From NCBI GenBank assembly GCA_963712765.1, contig CAVQIX010000004.1:62001-126000 (forward strand): DNA of 64,000 bases. The letters are read 5' to 3'. Under the pieces are notes generated by a model. That model did no database searches and was not told where the DNA came from. It saw only the letters and a list, made by a program, of their open reading frames with translations. Numbering within the stretch: position 1 is the first letter of the stretch; every line of letters starts with the position of its first letter. Made by a program: the position numbers and the translations under genes. Source of the DNA: CAXMST01 sp963712765. GTDB lineage: Bacteria > Actinomycetota > Thermoleophilia > Solirubrobacterales > 70-9. Positions 53,495 through 61,402 of the stretch are shown here, one piece after another.

Positions 53495-54109
53495 ATGGCC
53501 GCGCCGAAGGAAGAGGCAGCGACCTACCCGTGCCCGGCCTGTGGAAAGGAGCTCTTCGGCTGGCTTGCCGCAAAGCACCCGGTCGACGGGTCGAAGCTGA
53601 TCCTCGACCGCTGCGAGAACTGCCTGCTGGTCGTCACCCGCGGCCCGCGGCCCCCGGACGTCGCGACCGAGCTCAACACCCTCGATCGCGAGGGCAGCAC
53701 GATCGTCGCGCCGAACCGGGAGAGCTTCCAGGGCGGGCTCGGGGGCGCCCAGTGGTCCGGGCTGGAGCCGGAGCGTCGTCGCCTACACCTCAATCCGCGC
53801 GCCGCCGGGCTACTGCTCAGCCTCACCGGCATAGAGGTATCAGCCTCCGGGACCCCCTTCAGCCGGCGCTCCTACCGGGACATGGTCCAAACCCTGATCA
53901 ACGCCTTCACCCTGCGTGACAACTTCCGGCGCAACGCCCGCGTCGGCCGCCTGCCACGACGCACGCCGGGCGAGCGCGCCAGGTACGCGCTCGATGCCAC
54001 CGTCAGCGTCCTGGTCGTGATCCCGATGGCGATCATCGCCCTGCCGCTGGAGCTGCTCGGCTCGCTGCTGGGTCGCGGCGGAGAGATGAGACTCGAGGTC
54101 AAGGACTAA
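53495..54109 (+). CDS. hypothetical zinc-ribbon protein with C-terminal hydrophobic helix
   Basis: I do not recognise this 204-residue protein. It begins with a zinc ribbon (CPAC at 13-16 and CENC about 40-43), has a middle segment with SFQGGLGGAQWSGLEPER and a region RRSYRDMVQTLINAFTLRDNF that resembles a helix-rich methyltransferase-associated segment, and ends with a hydrophobic helix (VLVVIPMAIIALPLELLGSLL). It is co-transcribed with the saccharopine-dehydrogenase-like gene. Confidence 0.7.
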   Translation: MAAPKEEAATYPCPACGKELFGWLAAKHPVDGSKLILDRCENCLLVVTRGPRPPDVATELNTLDREGSTIVAPNRESFQGGLGGAQWSGLEPERRRLHLNPRAAGLLLSLTGIEVSASGTPFSRRSYRDMVQTLINAFTLRDNFRRNARVGRLPRRTPGERARYALDATVSVLVVIPMAIIALPLELLGSLLGRGGEMRLEVKD

Positions 54110-54198
54110 AGGCCCCGGGAACTCTGCCGATACTGGGACCAGCGGCCCAGCCAGTCCGTCGGGCCGCGCGTCCCCGACCACTGCAGGAAGAGGCCAAG

Positions 54199-54528
54199 AT
54201 GCCGCGGACGGCTCAGACACCGACGCAAGGCGCCCCGCTGACGGCCGCCGACACATCCGGGTCAATCCCGCCCCCCTCGGTGGCGCCGCCCGCTCCCGCC
54301 GGGCCGAGCGCACCGCCCGCCCCTGTCGCGGGAGCCGACGCCGCCGATCGGACCTCGGGGGCCGACGAGCCAGATCGGGCCCAGGCCGAGGCCCTGGCCA
54401 AGGTCGCGTCGCTCGCGGCCGCGGCGCGTGATGACGATGCGCCGAGCCGGGCGATGCTCGCGACCGCGATCACCCTCGGCGTCCTCGTGATTGCGCTGCT
54501 GATTCTCGCGGCCGCCGTCTCGCTGTAG
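54199..54528 (+). CDS. small hypothetical single-helix membrane protein
   Basis: This 109-residue protein has a disordered Pro/Ala/Gly-rich first half and one C-terminal membrane helix (TAITLGVLVIALLILAAAV). A weak ribosome site (GAAGAGG) precedes the ATG. No domain is recognised; it may be tail-anchored with its N-terminus inside the cell. It is short and low-complexity, so confidence is moderate. Confidence 0.55.
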   Translation: MPRTAQTPTQGAPLTAADTSGSIPPPSVAPPAPAGPSAPPAPVAGADAADRTSGADEPDRAQAEALAKVASLAAAARDDDAPSRAMLATAITLGVLVIALLILAAAVSL

Positions 54529-54560
54529 CGACCGCTGCCGCCTCGAGTCGGCGCGGCATC

Positions 54561-54566
54561 TATCCT
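54561..54566 (+). promoter_or_regulatory. -10 element TATCCT, leaderless start
   Basis: TATCCT ends 7 bases before the ATG at 54574. An AGGAGG at about 54582-54587 lies inside the coding region and out of place for this start. Confidence 0.5.
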
Positions 54567-54573
54567 TTTGTGC

Positions 54574-54846
54574 ATGGAATCAGGAGGATTCGGTGGACTC
54601 TTCGGCGATCCCGATGAGTTGCGCGAACAGCTCGGCAACATGGCCGAACAGATGCAGGGGGCCCAGCAGGTCGCATGGGCCGACAACGCGATCCAGCTCG
54701 CGGTGACTATGACCGTCGCGGCGATCGGTCAGGTTGAGCTCGATGGCTCCAGCGACGAGCAGGCCCACCAGGTCCGCGACGCGATCCGGCTGATCTTCCC
54801 CGAGGCCGTGACGCTGGTCAGCGAAGCGCGGCAGGGGCTGCGCTAG
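54574..54846 (+). CDS. small hypothetical protein, YbaB-like size
   Basis: The 90-residue soluble protein has a helical Glu/Gln-rich first part (LREQLGNMAEQMQGAQQV), central strands (IQLAVTMTVAAIGQVELDG) and a final helix (DEQAHQVRDAIRLIFPEAVTLVSEARQGL). The helix-strand-helix layout and early MAEQMQ recall YbaB/EbfC nucleoid proteins, but that match is weak. A -10 element 7 bases upstream supports the start. Confidence 0.65.
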   Translation: MESGGFGGLFGDPDELREQLGNMAEQMQGAQQVAWADNAIQLAVTMTVAAIGQVELDGSSDEQAHQVRDAIRLIFPEAVTLVSEARQGLR

Positions 54847-54892
54847 CGGGAGCGCCCGCCGCGCCGATCCCGGAGCGGGAGAGCGAGCGCGG

Positions 54893-55492
54893 ATGTTGAT
54901 CGAGCACCGGGGCCAACGACCGCGGATCCACCCCTCCGCCTACGTCGCTCCCAGCGCCGTGATCTCCGGCGACGTCGCGATCGGGCCGGAGTGCCGGATT
55001 CTCCACGGGGCGGTCCTTACCGCCGAGAGCGGCGCGATCGAGATCGGAGAGAGCTGCATCGTCATGGAGCAGGCTCTGATCCGGGGCCGCGACGGGCACC
55101 CCGCGCGGCTCGGCGACCACGTCCTGCTCGGCCCGCACGCGCATCTCAACGGCGCCGAGGTCGAGCGCGAGAGCTTCCTCGCCACCGGGGTCTCGGTCTT
55201 CCCAGGTGCCCGAGTCGGGCGCGGGTCGGAGCTGCGGATCAACTCGGTCGTCCACGCCAACACCGTGGTCCGCCCCGAGACGGTCCTGCCGATCGGCTGG
55301 ATCGCCGCCGGGGATCCGGCCGAGCTGTTCTCCCCCGACCGGCACGAGGAGCTGTGGGAGGTGCAGAAGGAGCTCGACTTCCCTGGGACGGTGTTCGGAC
55401 TCCCCCGGGAGGAGGCATCGATGAAGCGGATCGCCTCCCACTACGCGGAGCTGTTTGGCGCCCACCGCGACGACCGGGTGATCGAGGAGTAG
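54893..55492 (+). CDS. gamma-carbonic-anhydrase-like hexapeptide-repeat protein
   Basis: This 199-residue left-handed beta-helix protein has hexapeptide turns from about 12 to 140 (IHPSAYVAPSAVISGDVAIGP, residues 12-32; then VLLGPHAHLNGAEVERESFLATGVSVFPGA). Histidines in ILHGAVL and GPHAHLNG lie where gamma-class carbonic anhydrases hold zinc, but the full three-His set is not certain, so it may instead be a PaaY-like or acyltransferase-type relative. The C-terminal helix packs on the trimer in this family. It is convergent with the YeeE gene. Confidence 0.78.
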   Translation: MLIEHRGQRPRIHPSAYVAPSAVISGDVAIGPECRILHGAVLTAESGAIEIGESCIVMEQALIRGRDGHPARLGDHVLLGPHAHLNGAEVERESFLATGVSVFPGARVGRGSELRINSVVHANTVVRPETVLPIGWIAAGDPAELFSPDRHEELWEVQKELDFPGTVFGLPREEASMKRIASHYAELFGAHRDDRVIEE

Positions 55493-55517
55493 TCGGCGGC
55501 GGGCCCGCGGCCGACCC

Positions 55518-56504
55518 CTACCAGTCGGGCCGGGGGCTCTCGATCCCGCGGATCGCCGGCCGGTCGGCGAGAACGTAGCGCCAGACCACGAGCACCCCGA
55601 TCGCCATCATCGAGGTCGCGAGGATCGAGCCGAGCGAGAGCAGCGGGATTCCGGTCAGTCCGTTGCCGATGTTGCAGCCGTGGGCGATGCTGCCACCGAT
55701 CCCCATCGCCACGCCCCCGACCGCGGCGCGGATCGAGCGGGCGCGATCCGGCATCCGTAGAGGCCCGCGGATCGCAGCGAAGGCCCCGGCGACGGTCCCG
55801 ATCGCGAGGAAGACCGCGAAGCTGGCGGTGCCGCCGTCGAAGATCGCGATGCGAGCGTTCTCCGCAGCGCCGACGAAGCCGAGGCCGTAGCCGTAGTCGG
55901 CCCAGCCGGCCAGGACCCAGGTGAGTATCCCGATCAGCCCGAGCCCGACGCCGGCGCGGACGCCGACCGCGCTGCGCCGCAGCAGGAAGAAGAGGAGGCC
56001 GGCGCCGAGCAGGATCGCGATCGGCACGTAGTCGACCCCGAGCGCCGCGTAGAGGGTCTGATCGTCGGGCTGGGCGACCGCATCGTCGAGGTCGACGAGG
56101 ACCCCGTCGAAGGGCCCGCGGATCAGCAGCTCGCCGACGACGAAGCCGCCGATCGCGATCGCGGTGGCGATCGAGCCGGCGCCGGACTTCCAGAGGATTC
56201 CGGCGATGCAGCCGCCGGCCAGCGCCATCCCGGCGCCGAACAGGAGCCCGCCGATCACCTGGGCGACGGGGAATAGGCCGATCGCCGGCAGGGCCGCGGC
56301 GTCGCTGAACAGGTCCGCGTTGAAGAGGATCAGGACCGGGATCAGGAGCAACTGCACCGCGACCGCGACCGCGAAGATGCGGAGGATCGTCCAGTCGCCG
56401 CCGAAGCCGGCCTTGCGCACGCCGGCGTTGAAGCAAACCGTGTTGCGCGCGGTCCAGGCACCGAAGGCCAGGCCCGCCACAAGTCCACCGATCAGCGCCT
56501 CCAT
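55518..56504 (-). CDS. YeeE/YedE-family (TsuA-like) sulfur-compound transporter
   Basis: This 328-residue membrane protein has about nine helices. The three conserved cysteine motifs of thiosulfate transporter TsuA are present: NTVCFNAG (C24), GGCIAGILWKSG and AHGCNIGNGLTG. Thiosulfate is thought to be relayed along these cysteines into the cell. No TusA-like partner gene lies beside it. It is the second sulfur-handling locus in the window, far from the ArsR module. Confidence 0.88.
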   Translation of the reverse strand: MEALIGGLVAGLAFGAWTARNTVCFNAGVRKAGFGGDWTILRIFAVAVAVQLLLIPVLILFNADLFSDAAALPAIGLFPVAQVIGGLLFGAGMALAGGCIAGILWKSGAGSIATAIAIGGFVVGELLIRGPFDGVLVDLDDAVAQPDDQTLYAALGVDYVPIAILLGAGLLFFLLRRSAVGVRAGVGLGLIGILTWVLAGWADYGYGLGFVGAAENARIAIFDGGTASFAVFLAIGTVAGAFAAIRGPLRMPDRARSIRAAVGGVAMGIGGSIAHGCNIGNGLTGIPLLSLGSILATSMMAIGVLVVWRYVLADRPAIRGIESPRPDW

Positions 56505-56551
56505 CGAGGCGATTGTTTCAGGTCGCTCTCGCCGCCCCCGAAAGGGGCCTC

Positions 56552-57670
56552 TCAGCCGAGCAGACCACGGGCGCGGAGGTCGGCGATCGCCTCCTCGCCG
56601 CGGTCGGTGAAACTCTGGCCGGCGACCCAGTCCGCAAGCTCGGGCAGGCCGCGCTCCAGGGGCACGGTCGCCTCGAAGCCCAGCTGCTCGCGCGCGGCCT
56701 CGATCGAGGCGAAGCAGTGGCGGATGTCGCCCGCCCGGAACTCGCCGGTGATCTCGGGCTCGATCTCGGGCGCGATCCGGCCCGCGAGCTGAGACGCGAG
56801 GTCACGGATCCGCAGCCGCTCGCCGGTGGCGATGTTGAAGACCCTGCCGGGGGCGCCGGGGGCATCCATGGCGGCACGTGTCCCCGCAACCACATCGGAG
56901 ACGTGGACGAGGTCGCGGATCTGGTTGCCGTCCTCGAACAGCAGCGGTGGGTTGCCGACCAGCAGGCGCGCGCTGAAGATCGCCGCAACGCCCGTGTAGG
57001 GATTGCCGAGCGCCTGCCGCGGGCCGTAGACGTTGAGGTAGCGCAAGGCCGTGGCCTCGAACCCATACGCCTCGCCGAGCACCAGCGCGAGCTCCTCGGT
57101 GTCGCGCTTGCTGATCCCGTAGACGCTGGCGGGCCTCAGTGGCCGCTCCTCGCGAACGGGAACCGGCTCCAGATCGGCGCCGCACTGCGGGCAGAGCGGG
57201 TCCCAGCGCCGGGCGCGCATCTGCTCGGCCGGCCGCAGACCGGGCGCGATCTCGCCGTGGTTGGGACAGCGGTAGGAGCCCTCGCCGTAGACCACCATCG
57301 AGGAGGCGACGACGACGCGACGGACGCGGGCGCGGGCGGCGATCACCGCCTCGAGCAGGGTCGCGGTGCCGCCGCTGTTGGCATCGATCGCCTTGCGGAC
57401 GTTGACCATCGACTCGCCGTTGCCGACGATGCCGCCGAGGTGGAAGACGCGGTCGCAGCCCTCGAGCGCCGCCTCGACCTCCTCGCGACTGCGGAGATCG
57501 CCGCGGATCAGCTCGGCGTCGGCGGGGAAGTGATCGGGCGGCTCGCCGCTCGGGTGGGCGAGCGGATCGAGGTTGTCGAGCACGCGGACCCGCTCCCCGT
57601 CGGCAAGCAGCGACTCGACCAGATGGCAGCCGATGAACCCGGCGCCGCCGGTGACGAGGACGCCGCTCAC
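56552..57670 (-). CDS. NAD-dependent epimerase/dehydratase with zinc-knuckle insert
   Basis: This is a 372-residue extended SDR with VLVTGGAGFIGCHLVESL at the start and the catalytic Tyr-Lys in SVYGISKRDTEE. Between them is an insert with four metal-type ligands: YRCPNHG and, about 25 residues later, DPLCPQCG. This kind of insert is known from some actinobacterial nucleotide-sugar epimerases such as dTDP-L-rhamnose 4-epimerase types. It overlaps the stop of the upstream membrane protein gene and is likely part of a sugar-transfer pathway. Confidence 0.87.
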   Translation of the reverse strand: MSGVLVTGGAGFIGCHLVESLLADGERVRVLDNLDPLAHPSGEPPDHFPADAELIRGDLRSREEVEAALEGCDRVFHLGGIVGNGESMVNVRKAIDANSGGTATLLEAVIAARARVRRVVVASSMVVYGEGSYRCPNHGEIAPGLRPAEQMRARRWDPLCPQCGADLEPVPVREERPLRPASVYGISKRDTEELALVLGEAYGFEATALRYLNVYGPRQALGNPYTGVAAIFSARLLVGNPPLLFEDGNQIRDLVHVSDVVAGTRAAMDAPGAPGRVFNIATGERLRIRDLASQLAGRIAPEIEPEITGEFRAGDIRHCFASIEAAREQLGFEATVPLERGLPELADWVAGQSFTDRGEEAIADLRARGLLG

Positions 57671-58998
57671 CAGATCGTCTCCAGGGTGAGCTCCATCACC
57701 ACGGCTTGGGACGCGAGAAACGGGATCACGACCACAAGGCTACGGCGGGGGACGATCGCGGCGGCGGCTAGACAGCCGAGCGGTGCCATGAAGAGCCAGA
57801 TCCGCTCGGTCTCGGCCTTGCTGAAGCCGAGCAGGGCCGAGACCGCGACGATCACGGCAAGGGCCACGGCAACCTCGTTCCCGATCCCCACCGCCCGAGC
57901 CGCGTACCAGGAGACCGGCAGGCCGAGGGCGACGAAGAACGCGACCGGGGAGCCGAACACCCAGTACTCCCAGGGCCGGGCGTTGGAGATGCCGAGCTCG
58001 TAGGCCTCGTTGGCCGCGGCGAGGACCCCCAGCGGGTCGTAGCCCGAAACGGCATAGAGGCCGAGGTAGAAGGCGAGCAGGGCCACTCCCGCAGCCAGGG
58101 CGACGGCGATCGCCCGGCGCAGCCCCTCCCGCTGGGCGACCAGCAGCGCCGAGAAGGCGCCGATCGCGAGCAGCGCCCAGGAGAAGAAGGATGCGACCGC
58201 AAGCGCCGCCGCCCCGGCGATCCGGGTGGCCGGCCCGCCGGCGCATAGCAGCAGCGCCGCGATCAGGCCGAGGGTCATGAAGACCGAATCCGCGCTGGAG
58301 ACCCCGTAGATCATCGCCGCCGGCGAGAACGCGAGCAGCAGCGCCGCGGCCCGGGCCCGGCCCTCCTCGAAGTCGAGGCGGCGGGCGAACAGGTAGGTCA
58401 GCGGCACGGCGAGCAGGCCGATCGCGATGATTAGCGCCGCCATCGCCTGCGGGGTTTCGATCCCCAGCCAATCCAGCAGCAGCAGGGTTCCCGGCGGATG
58501 AGCCGAGGGATGGATCGGAAGCGAGGGCGAGATCTCGGCGAAGCGATCGAGCAACGTGCCGAGACCGAGATCGAGAGCGGCAAGTGCCGGCAGGTACTCG
58601 TTGGCGGCCTCGGGCTCGACGCCGAACATCGCGTACCAGGCGGCGGTGCCGTCACGAGAGGCGGCGAGCGCGAGCCGGGCGAACAGGCCCGCGGTAGTCG
58701 CGCCGGCGACGAAGAGGAGCGGACCGCCGAAGCCGCGGGCCAGCGCGACTCCCCCGGCGGTCGAGGCGGCGAGCAGGAGCAGCCAGAGGATCGCCGCGCC
58801 GCCGATCTCGGGCGACCAGGTCGCAAAGAAGGGCGGCAGCGCCGTCCCGAGGCCGACCCCGGCGGCGTCGCCGATCAGCCCGAAGGCGACGGTGGCAGCG
58901 GCCAGCGACGAGAGCATCAGCGCGGTGCGAAAGCCGCCCGGCCGGTCCGCGGAAGCGGGGACGGCGGCCCCGCGGGGGGTGGCGGCTGTTGCCTGCAT
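57667..58998 (-). CDS. polytopic membrane glycosyltransferase-like protein
   Basis: This 443-residue protein has about eleven to twelve hydrophobic helices. Features recall polyprenol-dependent (GT-C/mannosyltransferase-like) enzymes: FEAR-type acidic loop positions after the first helices (FGVEPEAANEYLP), SLPIHPSAHPPGTLLLLDWLG as an external His/Pro loop, and YLFARRLDFEEGRA. I chose the ATG at 58998; the frame is open further upstream as a shadow of a promoter gap. Placement before an epimerase and opposite a GT2 gene supports a glycan role. Confidence 0.75.
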   Translation of the reverse strand: MQATAATPRGAAVPASADRPGGFRTALMLSSLAAATVAFGLIGDAAGVGLGTALPPFFATWSPEIGGAAILWLLLLAASTAGGVALARGFGGPLLFVAGATTAGLFARLALAASRDGTAAWYAMFGVEPEAANEYLPALAALDLGLGTLLDRFAEISPSLPIHPSAHPPGTLLLLDWLGIETPQAMAALIIAIGLLAVPLTYLFARRLDFEEGRARAAALLLAFSPAAMIYGVSSADSVFMTLGLIAALLLCAGGPATRIAGAAALAVASFFSWALLAIGAFSALLVAQREGLRRAIAVALAAGVALLAFYLGLYAVSGYDPLGVLAAANEAYELGISNARPWEYWVFGSPVAFFVALGLPVSWYAARAVGIGNEVAVALAVIVAVSALLGFSKAETERIWLFMAPLGCLAAAAIVPRRSLVVVIPFLASQAVVMELTLETIW

Positions 58999-59055
58999 CC
59001 TGCGCAGACAACCACACCCGGCGGGCCGTTTCCGTTTCCGTAAGGTCGGGACGGC

Positions 59056-59061
59056 TACGGT
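59056..59061 (+). promoter_or_regulatory. -10 element TACGGT, leaderless start of five-gene operon
   Basis: TACGGT ends 6 bases before the GTG at 59068. No other promoter-like site is needed for the four genes that follow, which overlap or abut. Confidence 0.5.
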
Positions 59062-59067
59062 TGATTC

Positions 59068-59712
59068 GTGAACTGCGAGGTGATTCTGCCCGTTCTCGAC
59101 GAGGCCGCGGCGCTTCCGGGGGTGCTGGGTGCAATGCCGCCCGGCTACGAACCGCTGGTCGTCGACAACGGATCCAGCGACGGATCGGCCGAGATCGCCG
59201 CCGCTCACGGAGCCCGGGTTGTGACCGAACCGCGCCGGGGGTTCGGCGCCGCCTGCTTCGCCGGACTGGCCGCCGCGCGGACCGAGATCGTCTGCTTCAT
59301 GGACTGCGACGGCTCGCTGGACCCCCGGGAGCTGCCCCGGGTGGCCGATCCCCTCGCCGCCGGGGAGTCGGATCTCGTGCTCGGCGCCCGCCAGGCTGAG
59401 CCGGGCGCATGGCCGCCCCACGCGCGGATCGCCAACCGGATCCTGGCGATGCTGGTGCGCCGTCGCGCAGGGCTCGACCTGACCGACATCGGCCCGATGC
59501 GGGCCGGGCGGCGGCAGGGCCTGCTCGGCCTCGAGCTCACCGATCGCCGCTTTGGCTGGCCGCTGGAGATGGTGCTGCGCGCCGCTGAGGCCGGCTGGCG
59601 GATCGAGGAGGTCGGAGTCACCTATCGCGAGCGCGAGGGCCGCTCGAAGGTGACCGGGACCGTGCGGGGGACCGTGCGCACCGCCCGCGACATGGCGAAG
59701 GCGATGCGATGA
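59068..59712 (+). CDS. family 2 glycosyltransferase
   Basis: This 214-residue GT-A enzyme has CEVILPVLDEAAALPGVL at the start, VVDNGSSDGSAEIA (nucleotide-sugar site) and FMDCDGSLDPRELP carrying the D-x-D metal motif. The late RSKVTGTVRGTVRTARDM region is typical of dolichyl-phosphate-mannose-synthase-like proteins. It lacks membrane helices. The stop overlaps the next gene (ATGA). Confidence 0.88.
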   Translation: MNCEVILPVLDEAAALPGVLGAMPPGYEPLVVDNGSSDGSAEIAAAHGARVVTEPRRGFGAACFAGLAAARTEIVCFMDCDGSLDPRELPRVADPLAAGESDLVLGARQAEPGAWPPHARIANRILAMLVRRRAGLDLTDIGPMRAGRRQGLLGLELTDRRFGWPLEMVLRAAEAGWRIEEVGVTYREREGRSKVTGTVRGTVRTARDMAKAMR

Positions 59713-60350
59713 GCGAGTTCGAGGTCGCGCTGCTGGTGATCGCCAAGGAGCCGGTCCCGGGGCGGGCGAAGACGCGGCTGATCCCGGCCCTCGGCGAGTG
59801 CGGATCGGCCCAGGTAGCCGAGGCGGCCCTGGCGGACACGCTGGAGGCGGTGGCCGAGGCTCCCGGGCGAAGGAGGATGCTGGTCCTCGAAGGAGAGCCG
59901 GGTGCCTGGCTGCCGGAAGGCTTCGAGGTGGTCCCCCAGGTCGGGGGCGGCCTCGGCGATCGGCTCGCGGCGGCTTTCGAGGCCGCCGGCGGCCCGGCCT
60001 TCCTGGTCGGGATGGATACCCCCCAGGTGACGCCTGACCTGATCGCCGACGGCTGTGCCCGGCTGGCCCGGGAGGGCAGCGACGCCGTCATCGGCCTCGC
60101 CGAGGACGGCGGCTGGTGGGCGCTCGGCCTGCGGCGGCCGGACGCGCGGGTATTCGAGGGCGTGCCGATGAGTGTCGCCGACACCGGCGCCCGCCAGGTC
60201 GAGGCCCTGCGGGGGCTAGGGCTCCGCTGCGAGCAACTCCCGCGCCTGCGCGACGTCGACACCTTCGAGGACGCGACCGCGGTCGCCGCCTCGATGCCGT
60301 CCTCCCGCTTCGCGTCGGCCATGCGGCAGCTCGCACCGGAGTCGGTCTGA
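59709..60350 (+). CDS. DUF2064/TIGR04282-type glycosyltransferase-like protein
   Basis: This 213-residue protein with a nucleotidyltransferase-like GT-A fold starts VALLVIAKEPVPGRAKTRLIP, the signature of the DUF2064 family. Then come VGMDTPQVTPDLI with the metal-binding Asp and AVIGLAEDGGWWALGL. Members often sit beside a GT2 gene, as here, and have been linked to arsenosugar-type pathways by name; activity is not established. The stop overlaps the next start (TGATG). Confidence 0.87.
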   Translation: MSEFEVALLVIAKEPVPGRAKTRLIPALGECGSAQVAEAALADTLEAVAEAPGRRRMLVLEGEPGAWLPEGFEVVPQVGGGLGDRLAAAFEAAGGPAFLVGMDTPQVTPDLIADGCARLAREGSDAVIGLAEDGGWWALGLRRPDARVFEGVPMSVADTGARQVEALRGLGLRCEQLPRLRDVDTFEDATAVAASMPSSRFASAMRQLAPESV

Positions 60351-61402
60351 TGGACACGCCCCTACGCTCTCTTTCGGTCGCCCGCATTGCCGCAGCCGTC
60401 TCGATCGCGACGCTGGCGACGTTCGCAACGATCGCGATCTCGGCCTGCGGGTCGGAGGAGGCCAACCCGCCGGCCGCCGAGCCGGGCGTGGCGCCGGAAC
60501 AGACCGGCGAGGTGCCGGGAGTGGTGATCGACCTCGGCCGGGGCGAGGCCGAGGGCGTCGCCGTCGATCCCGAGACCGGGGTCGCCGCCGTAGCGACCCG
60601 TGATCCCGACAAGCTGTTCCTGGTCGAGTCCCCACTCAGCCCCGAGCCGCGGGTTCGCGAGGTCGAGATTCCCGAATCTCCCCGCCATATGCAGCTCGCC
60701 GCGCCCGGCGGCCCGATTATCTTCACCGCCGAGCGCAGCGACGACCTGGTCGAGCTGCAGCTGCCGGGGGGTGAGGTCGAGACCACCCCTCTCGGTGACT
60801 TCCCCCACGACGCGACCGCTGCGGCCGGGAAGATCTTCGCCGCCAACGAGGGCGGCGATTCGATCTCGGTCGTCGACAACGGCCGGGTCGAGATCACCCT
60901 TCCCGCCTCCGAGCAGCCTGGCGGGATCGCCGCCGCGGGGAACGTGATCGGCGTGATCACGGTCGCCGAGCGGACTCTGAGCACCTACGACGCCGAGACC
61001 CTCGAGAAGACCGGAGAAATCGACGCCGGCGTGGGACCGACCCACATCGTCGCCGGTGACGACGGCCGCTTCTACGTAGCCGACACCCAGGGTGACGCGA
61101 TTCTCGTCTTCGAGGCGGGGCCCGAACCGCGGCTGGTGGACCGAGCCAACCTGCCGGGCAAGCCTTACGGGATCGCGATCGACAACACCAACCGGCGGCT
61201 ATGGGTGACCCAGACGGAGCGGAATCGCGTAGTCGAGTACGAGTTGACCGATCTCGCGCCCAGGCGCCTGCGGAGCTTCGTCACCGTCCAGCAGCCCAAC
61301 ACCGTCGCGGTCGACCCCGCCACCGGCCACGTCTACGTCGCCGGACGGGCCGAAGGCGAGCTTCAGGTGTTCGATCCCGGGGCCGCCGAGAGCACCGGCT
61401 GA
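60350..61402 (+). CDS. lipoprotein with YVTN/NHL-type beta-propeller
   Basis: The 350-residue exported protein has a lipoprotein signal ending AISAC (lipidated Cys at about 33), then repeats of about 42 residues: GVAVDPETGVAAVATRD, HMQLAAPGGPIIFTAER, GIAAAGNVIGVITVAER, HIVAGDDGRFYVADTQG, GIAIDNTNRRLWVTQTE, TVAVDPATGHVYVAGRA. These match YncE-like propellers that bind proteins or small molecules outside the membrane. It is placed before a membrane redox enzyme whose stop and start overlap (TGATG), so a physical partnership is likely. Confidence 0.85.
   Translation: MDTPLRSLSVARIAAAVSIATLATFATIAISACGSEEANPPAAEPGVAPEQTGEVPGVVIDLGRGEAEGVAVDPETGVAAVATRDPDKLFLVESPLSPEPRVREVEIPESPRHMQLAAPGGPIIFTAERSDDLVELQLPGGEVETTPLGDFPHDATAAAGKIFAANEGGDSISVVDNGRVEITLPASEQPGGIAAAGNVIGVITVAERTLSTYDAETLEKTGEIDAGVGPTHIVAGDDGRFYVADTQGDAILVFEAGPEPRLVDRANLPGKPYGIAIDNTNRRLWVTQTERNRVVEYELTDLAPRRLRSFVTVQQPNTVAVDPATGHVYVAGRAEGELQVFDPGAAESTG

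Noticed and set aside
54582..54587. AGGAGG as a ribosome site for a start near 54593
   Set aside because: The following GTG is in another frame with no supported protein; the ATG at 54574 with a -10 element upstream is better.
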